Below, piece after piece: positions 8,720 to 18,219 of a DNA stretch of 64,000 bases (the stretch's first letter is position 1; each line of letters begins with the position of its first letter). The notes under the pieces were generated by a model. That model did no database searches. It was not told where the DNA came from and was given only the letters and a program-made list of their open reading frames with translations. The position numbers and the translations under genes were made by a program. Source of the DNA: Sediminibacterium ginsengisoli. GTDB taxonomy: Bacteria; Bacteroidota; Bacteroidia; Chitinophagales; Chitinophagaceae. The stretch is taken from contig NZ_FUWH01000012.1 in the NCBI RefSeq assembly GCF_900167075.1, positions 1 through 64,000 of the forward strand, written 5' to 3'.

Positions 8720-8863
8720 GAGACGAAGATAAACGCCTGTAAAAAAATGCAGTCCGCTACTATATGGGGCTGGCTTAAACGCTTTATTGCCGGTGCTTTA
8801 CAGGTAAGACCGGTAAAACTTCTACTGCATGACATCCGCTTTTCCCCCGGCAAAAGATAATTA

Positions 8864-9796
8864 TTACCTGTTGCTTTCATAAAGCAGCCGCCTTGCGCCA
8901 TTGGGCTCAAACAATGCCCGTACGCGCTTTTTCTGTCCGTTTGTGAACATACACATGACATCATCATCCACATAATCCATAAAATTCATGAACATATTGC
9001 TTACACCGCAATCCATGCTAGGATAAACCGGTTTACCCAGATGCGAAGTTCCTGTTGGCGGCGTATCATCTACAAAATCTGTTGCAGTGCAATCGTTGCC
9101 CTTGCCAAAAATATGATGCAGGTTCAGCCAGTGACCGATCTCATGCGTAGCCGTACGCCCCAGATGATGACCGTTTACCAACGGAGCCAATGTGCCGAAT
9201 ACACGCGGATCAATAACCACACCATCGATTCTTGCATCGCCGCCCGGATATTGTGCATGTCCGGGCAAAGCGAGATTACCATGACGATTAGACATTTCCA
9301 CTACCCAGATGTTCAGATAACGGTCCCGCGGCCACGCATCCTGTCCACCCTTTGCCGTAAAAAACAATCGCTTGTCTTCAACAGGCAGTGTATTGGAAGG
9401 GTCACTGTCGGCAAGCCCGTCAAGTGTAGTACTGCGCCTCGTGATTCCCGAAGTGGGATTGCCATTCGGATCTCTTGTCGCTAATTCAAAGCTAATCCCC
9501 ATATCGGCTTTCAGCCCGGCAAATTCTGCGGGTGTTTGCAGATGGTCAGGGTTCGTCATGCGGAAATCCTGGTTCAATACCGCTAACTGTGATATGATCT
9601 TCGCATCAGAAATATTGTATGCGGGATCACTATATAAAACATGCACTACAACAGGTATCCGGATAATCTCGTTAGCCGGAAGCGATGTTGCGGGACTGTT
9701 CATTTCTTTTTTACCACATGACGCCTGCATTGTTAACACAACTGCAAATATTATGTAACACAAAAATTTCCGCCTGTCTGTAATCATTTCTCGCAT
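8864..9796 (-). CDS. Pappalysin-type (M43) zinc metalloprotease lipoprotein
   Basis: 310 residues. The N-terminus ends in a lipobox (LTMQASC, Cys27), so the protein is probably lipid-anchored outside the cytoplasmic membrane. The metzincin zinc motif HEIGHWLNLHH places zinc ligands at His218, His222 and His228 with Glu219 as catalytic base, and 'MNFMDY' about 40 residues later is the Met-turn. The 'HVLYSDPAYNISDAKIISQLAVLNQDFRMTN' segment near residues 52-82 is typical of the M43B pappalysin group. Several cysteines around the active site (236, 263, 282) could form disulfides. The substrate is unknown. It stands alone between an AraC gene and an ABC permease gene. Confidence 0.88.
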   Translation of the reverse strand: MREMITDRRKFLCYIIFAVVLTMQASCGKKEMNSPATSLPANEIIRIPVVVHVLYSDPAYNISDAKIISQLAVLNQDFRMTNPDHLQTPAEFAGLKADMGISFELATRDPNGNPTSGITRRSTTLDGLADSDPSNTLPVEDKRLFFTAKGGQDAWPRDRYLNIWVVEMSNRHGNLALPGHAQYPGGDARIDGVVIDPRVFGTLAPLVNGHHLGRTATHEIGHWLNLHHIFGKGNDCTATDFVDDTPPTGTSHLGKPVYPSMDCGVSNMFMNFMDYVDDDVMCMFTNGQKKRVRALFEPNGARRLLYESNR

Positions 9797-9911
9797 AAAA
9801 AGAAAACAAATTACCTATATCATACGATTCCGGGACGAATTGACTTTTTTTAAACCCGGACTGCCCGTATCGGCGATTCAACCGTCCTGATATTATGCAC
9901 AGATTTTTTTG

Positions 9912-12299
9912 TTACTCGGTTTTAAGACTCTTGATCGGGTTGGCATTGGCCGCACGCAGCGACTGATAACTCACGGTAAGCAAAGTGATCAATATAGCTC
10001 CTGCGCCGGTAACAAGGAAGATCCACCAGGAAATGCTGACATGGTAATTGTAGTCTTTCAGCCAGTTATGCATCAGCCAGTAAGCGATCGGACCGGATAT
10101 TACCAGTGCAATGAACACCAGTATGATGAAATCAGTAGACAACAACCGCCACAGATTGAATACAGACGCACCCAGTACTTTTCTTACCCCGATCTCTTTG
10201 GTGCGCCGCTCGGCCATAAAAGATGCCATGCCAAACAATCCCAGGCAACTGATGAAGATTGCAAGTCCCGCAAAAAATCCTGCCAGCTTGCCGACTCTTT
10301 CTTCGTTACCGAATTTCTTGTTGTATTCCTCGTCAATAAATTTATAGCTGAATGGTTGTGCCGGGTTATATTTTTTAAATACGCGTTCTATTGAGCTGAT
10401 CGCATCTTTCGCGCTTTTTTGAGCATTCACTTTTAACAGTATTGTTCCGACCGATCCCGGTGCAAGTGAAAAAATTGACGGACGTGCCTGCTGATAAGGT
10501 GATTGAACCACCATATCTTTTGTCACACCAATAATTGTATAAGGCTCTCCGAACCACTGAATGGTTTCACCTACGGGTTTTGAAAGTCCCATGAAGCGTA
10601 CTGCAGCTTCGTTAAGGATCACAGCTGATGAATCTGTAAGGAAAGACGGCGAAAAATCACGTCCTTCTTTAAATGTCGCGCCTATGGTTTTGCAATAATC
10701 GTACGATACGCTTGTTACTGCCATATCAACGCTGAGCGAGGGATCTTTTCCTTTCCATTCTACGCCACTGGTTGTTGACCAGTATTCCGTGGGCGGAGAA
10801 CCGGCTTCGGCCATAGACACGATGGCGCCCGACTGCACCAGGTCTTCCCTGATGGCGTTGAAATGCTTATGTACATCTTCTGTGATCACATTCACGGCAA
10901 CAAGTCCGTCGCGCTCGTAACCGATAGGCCTGTTCTTTGCAAAACGGATCTGCAGGAATACAATGATCGTTCCGATGATCAGTATTACAGATACGGTAAA
11001 CTGCAGCACAACGAGAATTTTACGTGGCAGCATTGCCAGCGGACCTGTGCGCAATGTTCCTTTCAAAACCTTCACCGGCTTGAAAGAAGAAAGATAAAAT
11101 GCAGGGTAACTGCCGGCGATGAGTCCTGTGAGCAACATAAAGCCCAGACACATAGCCCAGAAAAAAGGATTCAGCCACAATACAGCCATCTGCTTATCCG
11201 CTACCTGGTTAAAGAAAGGCAGGCTGAGATGTACCAGAACCACAGCAATCACAAATGCTACCAGAACAAAAAGCAGCGACTCGGTAAAGAACTGGTAAAT
11301 GAGTTGTTTACGTAATGAACCGATCGCTTTCCTGATGCCCACTTCACGCGCCCTTTTTTCGGAACGTGCCGTGCTCAGGTTCATAAAATTGATACATGCC
11401 AGTAACAAAACAAACACACCGATAATCCCGAACAGCCATACATACTGGATACGGCCGCCTACATTCACACCGTTTCTGAAGTCGCTGTAAAGATGCCATC
11501 GATCCATCGGCATCAGGAACAGTTGCGGCTTTTTTTGAGCCAGCTGCTCGTTCACCTTACGCAGCTTTACATCTTTTATCTTCTCTGATACTTTGGCGAA
11601 ATCTGCATGATCGCTGAGTTCCGCCAGGATCACAAACGCATTGGGACGCCATGGGTCATCAACTGTCTTCGCCCAGCTGTTATTGTAGAACAAGGTCCAG
11701 GATGCCATGAATGCAATTTCACGGTATGTTGTATTGGCGGGCAGGTCTTCATACACACCTGCAACTTTTACATTCAGGTTATTGTTATTGTCGAGCTGAA
11801 TGGTTTTACCGAGCGGATCTTCATTAGCAAAATAAGCTTTGGCAACCGAGGCAGAGATCAGTACTGATGCAGGATCTGTGAGTGCATTGATATTTCCGCT
11901 GATCATTTTGAGCGATAATAACTCAGGTCCCTGCGGCTCGGTAAAAAAGCCGCGTTTCGTCAGTTTCTTATCGCCCACTGTAAGGATATGTTCGCCCGCG
12001 CCTCCTGTCAAAGCCAGGCGTTTGAAATCACTACCATATTGTTTTCGTAATTCATCGGCAAGCGGGTAAGGCACAGCCTGCCAGGTTTGTATCTCGCCGT
12101 TATTGGTAACGTGCTGCATTACCGAGGCAACCCGTTTGTGATTTTTATGATACGTATCAAAGGAAATCTCATCCCAGATCCATAACCCGATCAGTATGGC
12201 CACGGCCATACCAACGGAAAGTCCTGCGATATTGATAAATGAGTGCGCTTTGTTCTTGACAAAATTGCGCCAGGCAGTTTTAATATAGTTTTTGATCAT
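9912..12299 (-). CDS. MacB/FtsX-type ABC transporter permease
   Basis: 795 residues from the ATG at 12299 (MIKNYIKTAWRNFVKNKAHS); a few more codons are open upstream. It has the duplicated MacB_PCD plus FtsX layout: a membrane helix at about 20-42, a large periplasmic domain, three helices at about 285-420 with 'LLACINFMNLSTARSEKRAREVGIRKAIGS', a second periplasmic domain and three last helices with 'ERRTKEIGVRKVLGAS'. The family acts as mechanotransmitting permeases with a separate ATPase; none is adjacent here. Stand-alone copies of this kind are common in Bacteroidota and their substrates are mostly unknown. Confidence 0.88.
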   Translation of the reverse strand: MIKNYIKTAWRNFVKNKAHSFINIAGLSVGMAVAILIGLWIWDEISFDTYHKNHKRVASVMQHVTNNGEIQTWQAVPYPLADELRKQYGSDFKRLALTGGAGEHILTVGDKKLTKRGFFTEPQGPELLSLKMISGNINALTDPASVLISASVAKAYFANEDPLGKTIQLDNNNNLNVKVAGVYEDLPANTTYREIAFMASWTLFYNNSWAKTVDDPWRPNAFVILAELSDHADFAKVSEKIKDVKLRKVNEQLAQKKPQLFLMPMDRWHLYSDFRNGVNVGGRIQYVWLFGIIGVFVLLLACINFMNLSTARSEKRAREVGIRKAIGSLRKQLIYQFFTESLLFVLVAFVIAVVLVHLSLPFFNQVADKQMAVLWLNPFFWAMCLGFMLLTGLIAGSYPAFYLSSFKPVKVLKGTLRTGPLAMLPRKILVVLQFTVSVILIIGTIIVFLQIRFAKNRPIGYERDGLVAVNVITEDVHKHFNAIREDLVQSGAIVSMAEAGSPPTEYWSTTSGVEWKGKDPSLSVDMAVTSVSYDYCKTIGATFKEGRDFSPSFLTDSSAVILNEAAVRFMGLSKPVGETIQWFGEPYTIIGVTKDMVVQSPYQQARPSIFSLAPGSVGTILLKVNAQKSAKDAISSIERVFKKYNPAQPFSYKFIDEEYNKKFGNEERVGKLAGFFAGLAIFISCLGLFGMASFMAERRTKEIGVRKVLGASVFNLWRLLSTDFIILVFIALVISGPIAYWLMHNWLKDYNYHVSISWWIFLVTGAGAILITLLTVSYQSLRAANANPIKSLKTE

Positions 12300-12445
12300 G
12301 GGGCAGAGCATTGTTCCACTCTATGTAACGGAAATTCATGCCATGATATAACTTACTGTATATTAATTCGTTAGGAATAAAATTTTGCAATTAGTGTATC
12401 AGAACCGGACATTTTATGTGCTGTTGCGATACAGCATTACTGTCC

Positions 12446-13618
12446 TTACTTTTTACTGCGCGCAATCTTTCCCGACATTACCAACAGCAATGCCAACCCG
12501 CTCCACAGCAGCAGCTGCATCGTTACTACATGCCAGCCGCCGATTCGCCAGCATTGTACACCTGCAAGTGTTCCCAGCGCTCCGCCGATGAAATAGACGG
12601 TCATATAAACCGTATTGATCCGGCTGTGTGCAGTGGCATCAAGCGTGTAGATCGTTGCAAGATTGGTGACCTGTGTGGCCTGTACGCCAATGTCGAGCAG
12701 GAGGACTGCAATAATAAAACAGGTGATATTATAAGGGAAGAAATGGATCAGCAGTATGCCTGCGATGAGCAGTAAAACGGTAAGACGTAAAAACCGCCCG
12801 GGGTTACCCTTATCCGAAAGCCTGCCGAATAACGGCGCCAGCAATGCCCCGCCCACAGCCAGCATCCCGAAAAGCCCGATGGTGCCGGAATGATATTGAA
12901 ACGGCGGACCGCTCAGGTGAAAAGTCAGCGTAGTCCAGAAAGAACAGAACGCACCAAATACAAGCGCTCCCAGCAAAGCCGTTCTTCTTAACAGGGAAAA
13001 CCTTTTTACCTGCAACAGCGTTGACTGTAACAACTGACCGTAATTTCCTTTGAACTGCGCGGGCTGATCGGGTACTGCAAACCAGATCATACCGGCTGCT
13101 AAAAATACCATGGCTGCTGAAATGCCATAAACAGAACGCCAGCCGAACCAGGCTGTAATATATCCGCTGAATACGCGGGCCAACAAAATTCCTACAAGAA
13201 TACCGGTAAACACAATACCCACCACTTTACCCCTGTTAGTACCGGCCATCGCTGCTGCCATTGGTAAAATGACCTGTGCCGACACAGCGCCTAATCCGAT
13301 CAGCAGGCTCATGAAGTAAAGACCGGTTATATGCTGTACCAGTGTCATGGCAAGCAATACCAGTATCAATGCGCCCTGTAATAAAAGGATCAGTTTCTTC
13401 CGGTTCATTTTATCGCCCAGCGGCGTGAGGAAGAACAATCCGAGGCCGTAACCAGCCTGCGACAATACAGGAACCGTTCCGATCTCTGCTGCCGTAGCAT
13501 GTATACCGGCTGCCATTTCCTGGAGAATGGGCTGGTTGTAATAAATATTGGCTACACAGATGCCTGCTGCTATTGCCATCACAATAACCTGCATGCTGCT
13601 TAATTCATGTCGTTTCAT
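12446..13618 (-). CDS. MFS transporter, last gene of the suf operon
   Basis: 390 residues with about 12 hydrophobic segments. The first loop has 'TPLGDKMNRKKLILLL', the MFS loop 2-3 motif, and the mid loop 'PLFGRLSDKGNPGRFLRL' repeats it. The protein resembles small-molecule or drug exporters with an N-terminal 'AAGICVANIYYNQPIL'. It starts 17 bases after the Rrf2 regulator gene and reads in the same direction, so it is probably translated from the suf transcript. Why a transporter should be co-expressed with Fe-S assembly is not clear from the sequence; a link to stress or metal handling would be a guess. Confidence 0.87.
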   Translation of the reverse strand: MKRHELSSMQVIVMAIAAGICVANIYYNQPILQEMAAGIHATAAEIGTVPVLSQAGYGLGLFFLTPLGDKMNRKKLILLLQGALILVLLAMTLVQHITGLYFMSLLIGLGAVSAQVILPMAAAMAGTNRGKVVGIVFTGILVGILLARVFSGYITAWFGWRSVYGISAAMVFLAAGMIWFAVPDQPAQFKGNYGQLLQSTLLQVKRFSLLRRTALLGALVFGAFCSFWTTLTFHLSGPPFQYHSGTIGLFGMLAVGGALLAPLFGRLSDKGNPGRFLRLTVLLLIAGILLIHFFPYNITCFIIAVLLLDIGVQATQVTNLATIYTLDATAHSRINTVYMTVYFIGGALGTLAGVQCWRIGGWHVVTMQLLLWSGLALLLVMSGKIARSKK

Positions 13619-13635
13619 AACGAATGTTTTGCGGC

Positions 13636-14097
13636 CTATAATTCTTTTCGTAAGATGGCTTCAAGCAATGCCGCAGAATCCTTTTCAGGATTTACAAGGT
13701 GATAAAGCGTTACCTTATTGAGTAACTCATCCACCGTATATTGTATCATCTGCCAAAGCGATCTGGCAGAACAATCGACCGAGTGATTGCAAAGTTTCAC
13801 AGCCCCGGAATGCGTTCTGCAGAAAGCATTATCAAACAGCGCACCGCCGAGGGCTTTCAGTACATCGTTGATGATGATCTCTTCTGCAGGCCTCGCCAGC
13901 ACATACCCGCCTTTATTACCTGCCGTGCTGTTGATGAATCCTGCCAACCGCAATGAACGTGTCAGCTTGGCCACATAATGGCTGGTGAGTCCTTCAGCCT
14001 CACTCAGCTGGGGAATACTCATGCCTTCTGCCGAACTGCAGCCGCCGATGCGGATCAGTACGCGTAGTCCATATTCTTCCTGTGCGGTGATCTTCAT
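13636..14097 (-). CDS. Rrf2-family regulator with three candidate Fe-S cysteines
   Basis: 153 residues. The N-terminal winged helix opens with 'MKITAQEEYGLRVLIRI', typical of Rrf2/IscR, followed by 'LSEAEGLTSHYVAKLTRSLRLAGFI' and 'GGYVLARPAEEI'. Three cysteines lie at 93, 103 and 109 ('FCRTHSGAVKLCNHSVDC'), in the region where IscR, RsrR and NsrR bind an iron-sulfur cluster. It sits inside the suf operon, 17 bases after sufT and 17 before the MFS gene. By analogy with IscR it probably senses cluster status and represses the operon. A palindrome near the sufB promoter (19708-19727) is the candidate site; this is inference. Confidence 0.88.
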   Translation of the reverse strand: MKITAQEEYGLRVLIRIGGCSSAEGMSIPQLSEAEGLTSHYVAKLTRSLRLAGFINSTAGNKGGYVLARPAEEIIINDVLKALGGALFDNAFCRTHSGAVKLCNHSVDCSARSLWQMIQYTVDELLNKVTLYHLVNPEKDSAALLEAILRKEL

Positions 14098-14114
14098 GCA
14101 AACTCGTTTATTGA

Positions 14115-14429
14115 TTATAACATGCCCAGCTCAAGCTGTGCTGCTTCAGACATCATACTTTTATCCCATGCGGGCGTCCAGGTTACAGATACATGTACAT
14201 CATTCACACCTTCTATTGCCCGCACTTTCTGATCTACTTCGAGAGGTAATGATTGCGCCGCCGGACAGTTGGGCGCCGTCAGCGTCATCACGATCTGTAC
14301 ATTGCTGATGGGCAATATCTCTATCTCATAGATCAGTCCCATCTCATAAATATTCACAGGGATCTCCGGGTCGAATATGGTTTGCAGACAATCGACCACT
14401 TTCTGTTTCAATACATCAGTTTCCATCAT
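14115..14429 (-). CDS. sufT: MIP18/DUF59 Fe-S assembly protein (SufT-like)
   Basis: 104 residues, almost entirely one MIP18 domain: 'VVDCLQTIFDPEIPVNIYEMGLIYEIEI' then 'VQIVMTLTAPNCPAAQSLP' with the conserved cysteine of the family in 'APNCP', and 'HVSVTWTPAWDKSMMSE' near the end. Members help mature Fe-S proteins and are common as the last Suf gene outside the proteobacteria. The gene overlaps the end of sufE by 14 bases. The first of two adjacent ATGs is used; 14426 is equally possible. Confidence 0.88.
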   Translation of the reverse strand: MMETDVLKQKVVDCLQTIFDPEIPVNIYEMGLIYEIEILPISNVQIVMTLTAPNCPAAQSLPLEVDQKVRAIEGVNDVHVSVTWTPAWDKSMMSEAAQLELGML

Positions 14430-14868
14430 GGTTCAATTGATTTTTCATTTTGAATGCCAGGGCGAAATGCTTCATCTGTTTCACCATGGCGAGCAATCCG
14501 TTGGAGCGCGTCTGGGCAAGGTGTTTCATCATACCGATCTCTTCCATAAAACCCAGTTTCGCCCCGAGTATCTCATCGGGCGTATGGCCTGATAAAACAG
14601 TGATCAGCATACTCACCAATCCTTTCACGATCATGGCATCACTGTCGGCTTTGAAATGAACAAGCCCGTCTTCATAACTGGCAACCAGCCATACAGCAGA
14701 CTGGCATCCTCTTACCTTGTTCGCATCTGTTTTATGAACAGCATCCAGCACGGGCAACCGTTTTCCAAGATCTATGATGTATTCATATTTATCGTCCCAG
14801 GAATCAAAAAGAGAAAACGCCTCTACGATTTCCTGTTCTGTCTCCTGTATGGTTTTGCCTGTGCTCAT
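14416..14868 (-). CDS. sufE: Sulfur acceptor protein SufE
   Basis: 150 residues. SufE takes the persulfide from the SufS cysteine and passes it to the SufBCD scaffold. The acceptor is Cys55 in 'KVRGCQSAVWL', the family's hallmark, after the typical 'LFDSWDDKYEYIIDLGKRLP'. The length is close to other SufE proteins. It follows sufS by 11 bases and overlaps sufT. Confidence 0.93.
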   Translation of the reverse strand: MSTGKTIQETEQEIVEAFSLFDSWDDKYEYIIDLGKRLPVLDAVHKTDANKVRGCQSAVWLVASYEDGLVHFKADSDAMIVKGLVSMLITVLSGHTPDEILGAKLGFMEEIGMMKHLAQTRSNGLLAMVKQMKHFALAFKMKNQLNHDGN

Positions 14869-14879
14869 TAACTCGGTTA

Positions 14880-16115
14880 TTATAACAGCATTTTGATGGC
14901 TTTCCGCAGGCCTGCGGTCAGCTTTTCAGTTTCTTCAAGGGTATTGTATACAGCAAATGATGCCCTGCTTGTGCCGGGAATACCAAAACAAGCCATGAGC
15001 GGTTGTGTACAATGATGCCCTGTTCTCAGCGCAATGCCCTGGTTGTCGAGCAGGATTCCAATATCCTGCGGATGCACGCCATCGATCACAAATGAGATCA
15101 CACTGGCTTTATTTTTAGCGCGGCCGATAATATGCAGGCCATCTATTTCTTCCAGTTGCCTTGTTGCCGCTTCGAGCAATACCTGCTCGTGTTGGGCAAT
15201 ATTCTGTTTACCGGTAACCGCAATGAAATCCAGCGCCGCTTTAAACGCGATCACATCGGCAATATTCGGTGTACCTGCTTCGTATTTATAAGGCAGTTCA
15301 TTATAGGTTGTCTTCTCAAACGTTACCTCACTGATCATTTCTCCGCCGCCCTGGAATACAGGCATTGCTTCAAGTATCGCTTTCTTTCCATACAGAACAC
15401 CAACACCTGTGGGACCATAGAGCTTATGCGCAGAGCACACAAAAAAATCACAGTCCAGCGCCTGAACATCTATATCCAGGTGCGGGGCAGACTGTGCCCC
15501 GTCGATCAGCACTTTCGCGCCGGCTGCATGTGCAGCAGTAATGATTTCCTTAACAGGATTGATAGTACCCAATGCATTGGATACATGTACAACAGCTACC
15601 AGTTTTGTTTTTTCAGAAAGCAACTGATGAAACACCTCCATATCCAGTTCGCCTATCTCATTCACAGGGATCACTTTCAGCTGAGCGCCTTTTTCTTCGC
15701 AAAGCACCTGCCAGGGGACGATATTGGAATGATGCTCCATCGCAGAAATAATGATCTCGTCTCCTGCGCTTATTTCCTTTCTTCCCCAGGTGGCAGCAAC
15801 CAGGTTGATCCCTTCCGTTGTGCCTTTGGTGAAAATAACTTCTTCTCTTGAAGGAGCATTTATAAAGACCTGTGCCGCATCGCGTGTTGCTTCAAAAGCC
15901 GCAGTAGCTTCTTCTGCTAGAGTATGAATGCCGCGGTGAATATTTGCGTTACAGGTTGTGTAGTAAGATACAAGTGCATCAATCACTGCCTGCGGTTTCT
16001 GGGTAGTGGCCGCATTGTCGAGATAGACCAGCGGTTTGTCCTTCACCATGCGCTGCAGTATAGGGAACTGGCTGCGGATGATACCGGTATTGATATTGTT
16101 TGCATTTGTACTCAT
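14880..16115 (-). CDS. sufS: Cysteine desulfurase SufS
   Basis: 411 residues. PLP-dependent group II cysteine desulfurase that releases sulfur from L-cysteine as persulfide. Visible marks are 'LVYLDNAATTQKPQAVIDAL' near the N-terminus, 'MEHHSNIVPW', the PLP lysine in 'CSAHKLYGPTGVGVLYG', and the persulfide cysteine in 'LRTGHHCTQPLM'. The start codon overlaps the sufD stop by 4 bases, so translation is coupled. SufE follows directly, as expected for its partner. Confidence 0.95.
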   Translation of the reverse strand: MSTNANNINTGIIRSQFPILQRMVKDKPLVYLDNAATTQKPQAVIDALVSYYTTCNANIHRGIHTLAEEATAAFEATRDAAQVFINAPSREEVIFTKGTTEGINLVAATWGRKEISAGDEIIISAMEHHSNIVPWQVLCEEKGAQLKVIPVNEIGELDMEVFHQLLSEKTKLVAVVHVSNALGTINPVKEIITAAHAAGAKVLIDGAQSAPHLDIDVQALDCDFFVCSAHKLYGPTGVGVLYGKKAILEAMPVFQGGGEMISEVTFEKTTYNELPYKYEAGTPNIADVIAFKAALDFIAVTGKQNIAQHEQVLLEAATRQLEEIDGLHIIGRAKNKASVISFVIDGVHPQDIGILLDNQGIALRTGHHCTQPLMACFGIPGTSRASFAVYNTLEETEKLTAGLRKAIKMLL

Positions 16116-17416
16116 ATGCTTTCTGCTGTAAGACGTTGGGCAATCAGTTCGGTTACATAGGCACGGATCGGTTCCAGTCTGATCTTCTCGAGAATATCCA
16201 TTGCAAAACCCTGTAGCAATAAAGCGATCGCAGCTTTGTAAGGGATCCCGCGCGACTGCAGGTAGAACAATCCTTCTTCATCGAGGCTGCCTACGGTACA
16301 ACCGTGAGAGCATTTCACATCATCCGCATAGATTTCCAGCTGAGGTTTTGTATTCACACTTGCGGCATCTGAAAGCAATACGTTTTTGTTCGACTGGAAT
16401 GCATTGGTTTTCTGTGCATCCTTGCGGACAAAGATCTTGCCGTTGAAAACGCCGGTAGCATTATTGTCGAGAATACCTTTATAGAGTTCATTGCTCTGGC
16501 AGTGAGGCACTACATTATCTACCACGGTGTGGTTGTCGATATGACTGTTGCCCTGCTGAAAATACAGTCCATACAGATGTGCTTCCGCATGAGATGCTTC
16601 CATCACTGCGTGCAGATTATTACGTACGATACCACCATTGAGGGAAATGGTAACCACGTTTACCACGCTGGTACCGGTTTGCCTGATGTGAGTAGTATTT
16701 ACCTGGCTCGCATCAGCCGAATCGTTTTGTATTTTGTAATAGGAAAGCTGTGCGTCTTTTTCAACCACCACTTCCATTACCTGGTTGGTGAAGCTGCCGG
16801 AGCCACCGATGGTGATATAGGTTTCCGCCAGTTGCAGCTGTGTGTTCTCCGACAGGTAAACAAGGCTGCGCGGCTGAGCCAGTACCGGTGTGTTGCGGGC
16901 ATCGGATATATGATAGATGTATACCGGGTGCTCGATCACCTTATTTTTTGCAACATGAACAAAAATACCGCCATGAAGCAGGGCTGTATTCAGTGCATTG
17001 ATGCCATCGTTCACGTAACTGCTGCTGTGATCAAAATGGGCGGCCACAATGGGTGCATATTCATTTTTAGCTGCCAGTTCCAGCAGCTGGATACTAATAC
17101 CTGCAGAACGGATCACGGAATGTTGCTCCGCAAATATACCGTTCACAAATACCAGCACATTAGCTTCTTCGTGTGCAGGAAGCTGGTATGTAGTAAGATC
17201 ATTGCTGCTTAAAGCGGCAATATCAGCTGCCAGTGTATATTCTTTATTGAACAGGCCGCTGATGCGGGTATATTTCCATTCTTCGTTACGAACCGTAGGA
17301 ATGCCCATCCGTTCAAATGCACTGAACGCTTTGCTGCGCACAGCTGCCAGATTGCCCCCGGGTTCTTCCTGCTGCAATTGCTCAAACCTGGCCTTCAAAT
17401 AATCTGTCTGATTCAT
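16112..17416 (-). CDS. sufD: Fe-S assembly scaffold protein SufD
   Basis: 434 residues. It forms the SufBC2D complex on which Fe-S clusters are built. It has the SufBD beta-helix core, including 'GNSHIDNHTVVDNVVPHCQSNELYKGIL', 'NVLLSDAASVNTKPQLEIYADDVKCSHGCTVG' and 'LQSRGIPYKAAIALLLQGF' near the end. The shorter and less conserved N-terminus, compared with SufB, identifies it as SufD. It is 17 bases from sufC and overlaps sufS. Confidence 0.94.
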   Translation of the reverse strand: MNQTDYLKARFEQLQQEEPGGNLAAVRSKAFSAFERMGIPTVRNEEWKYTRISGLFNKEYTLAADIAALSSNDLTTYQLPAHEEANVLVFVNGIFAEQHSVIRSAGISIQLLELAAKNEYAPIVAAHFDHSSSYVNDGINALNTALLHGGIFVHVAKNKVIEHPVYIYHISDARNTPVLAQPRSLVYLSENTQLQLAETYITIGGSGSFTNQVMEVVVEKDAQLSYYKIQNDSADASQVNTTHIRQTGTSVVNVVTISLNGGIVRNNLHAVMEASHAEAHLYGLYFQQGNSHIDNHTVVDNVVPHCQSNELYKGILDNNATGVFNGKIFVRKDAQKTNAFQSNKNVLLSDAASVNTKPQLEIYADDVKCSHGCTVGSLDEEGLFYLQSRGIPYKAAIALLLQGFAMDILEKIRLEPIRAYVTELIAQRLTAESI

Positions 17417-17433
17417 TTCTTTTCTGAATTATG

Positions 17434-18192
17434 TTAGAGGCTGTTCACTTCGTTCTTGATAAAGTCGTATCCTTTTTCTTCCAGTTCAAGCGCCAGTTCT
17501 TTGGTACCTGTTTTTACGATGCGGCCGTTGTACAATACATGGATCACATCCGGCACCAGGTAATCGAGCAGGCGCTGGTAGTGCGTAATTACCAGTACCG
17601 CATTGTCTTTGCTGCGCAGTTTGTTCACACCGTTGGCTACAATACGGATGGCATCGATATCAAGGCCAGAGTCTGTTTCATCGAGAATGGCCAGCTTAGG
17701 CTGCAGCATCGCCATCTGGAAGATCTCGTTCCTTTTTTTCTCACCACCGGAGAAACCTTCGTTCAGCGAACGGCTCAGCATAGCCTGGTCCATTTCCATC
17801 AGCGCCATTTTCTCCTTCATCATTTTCAGGAAAGCCACTGCATCGAGCGGTTCTTCGCCCCTGTATTTACGTACTTCGTTAACTGCTGTCTTGATAAAAT
17901 TGGTAGTACTCAGACCCGGGATCTCAACAGGGTACTGGAAACTGAGGAACAATCCTTCTGCGGCCCTTGCTTCCGGCGAAAGCTCAAGGAGATCTTTCCC
18001 GTTGAATGTAACAGAGCCGCCGGTAACATTATAATCCTGCCTGCCTGCCAGTACGGAAGCCAGTGTACTTTTACCTGAACCGTTGGGTCCCATGATGGCA
18101 TGTACTTCTCCCGGCTGTATTTCAAGATTAATGCCTTTCAGGATTTCTTTTTCTTCAATGCCTGCCTGTAAATTATGTATGCGCAATAACAT
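17434..18192 (-). CDS. sufC: Fe-S assembly ATPase SufC
   Basis: 252 residues, one ABC-type ATPase domain. Walker A is 'GPNGSGKST', the signature is 'FSGGEKKRNE' (the variant typical of SufC), and Walker B is 'LAILDETDSGLD'. ATP hydrolysis in the SufBC2D complex is needed for iron and sulfur loading. It lies between sufB and sufD with 27- and 17-base gaps. Confidence 0.95.
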   Translation of the reverse strand: MLLRIHNLQAGIEEKEILKGINLEIQPGEVHAIMGPNGSGKSTLASVLAGRQDYNVTGGSVTFNGKDLLELSPEARAAEGLFLSFQYPVEIPGLSTTNFIKTAVNEVRKYRGEEPLDAVAFLKMMKEKMALMEMDQAMLSRSLNEGFSGGEKKRNEIFQMAMLQPKLAILDETDSGLDIDAIRIVANGVNKLRSKDNAVLVITHYQRLLDYLVPDVIHVLYNGRIVKTGTKELALELEEKGYDFIKNEVNSL

Positions 18193-18219
18193 CTTTGCTT
18201 GTTTTTGATTTTTTATGAT

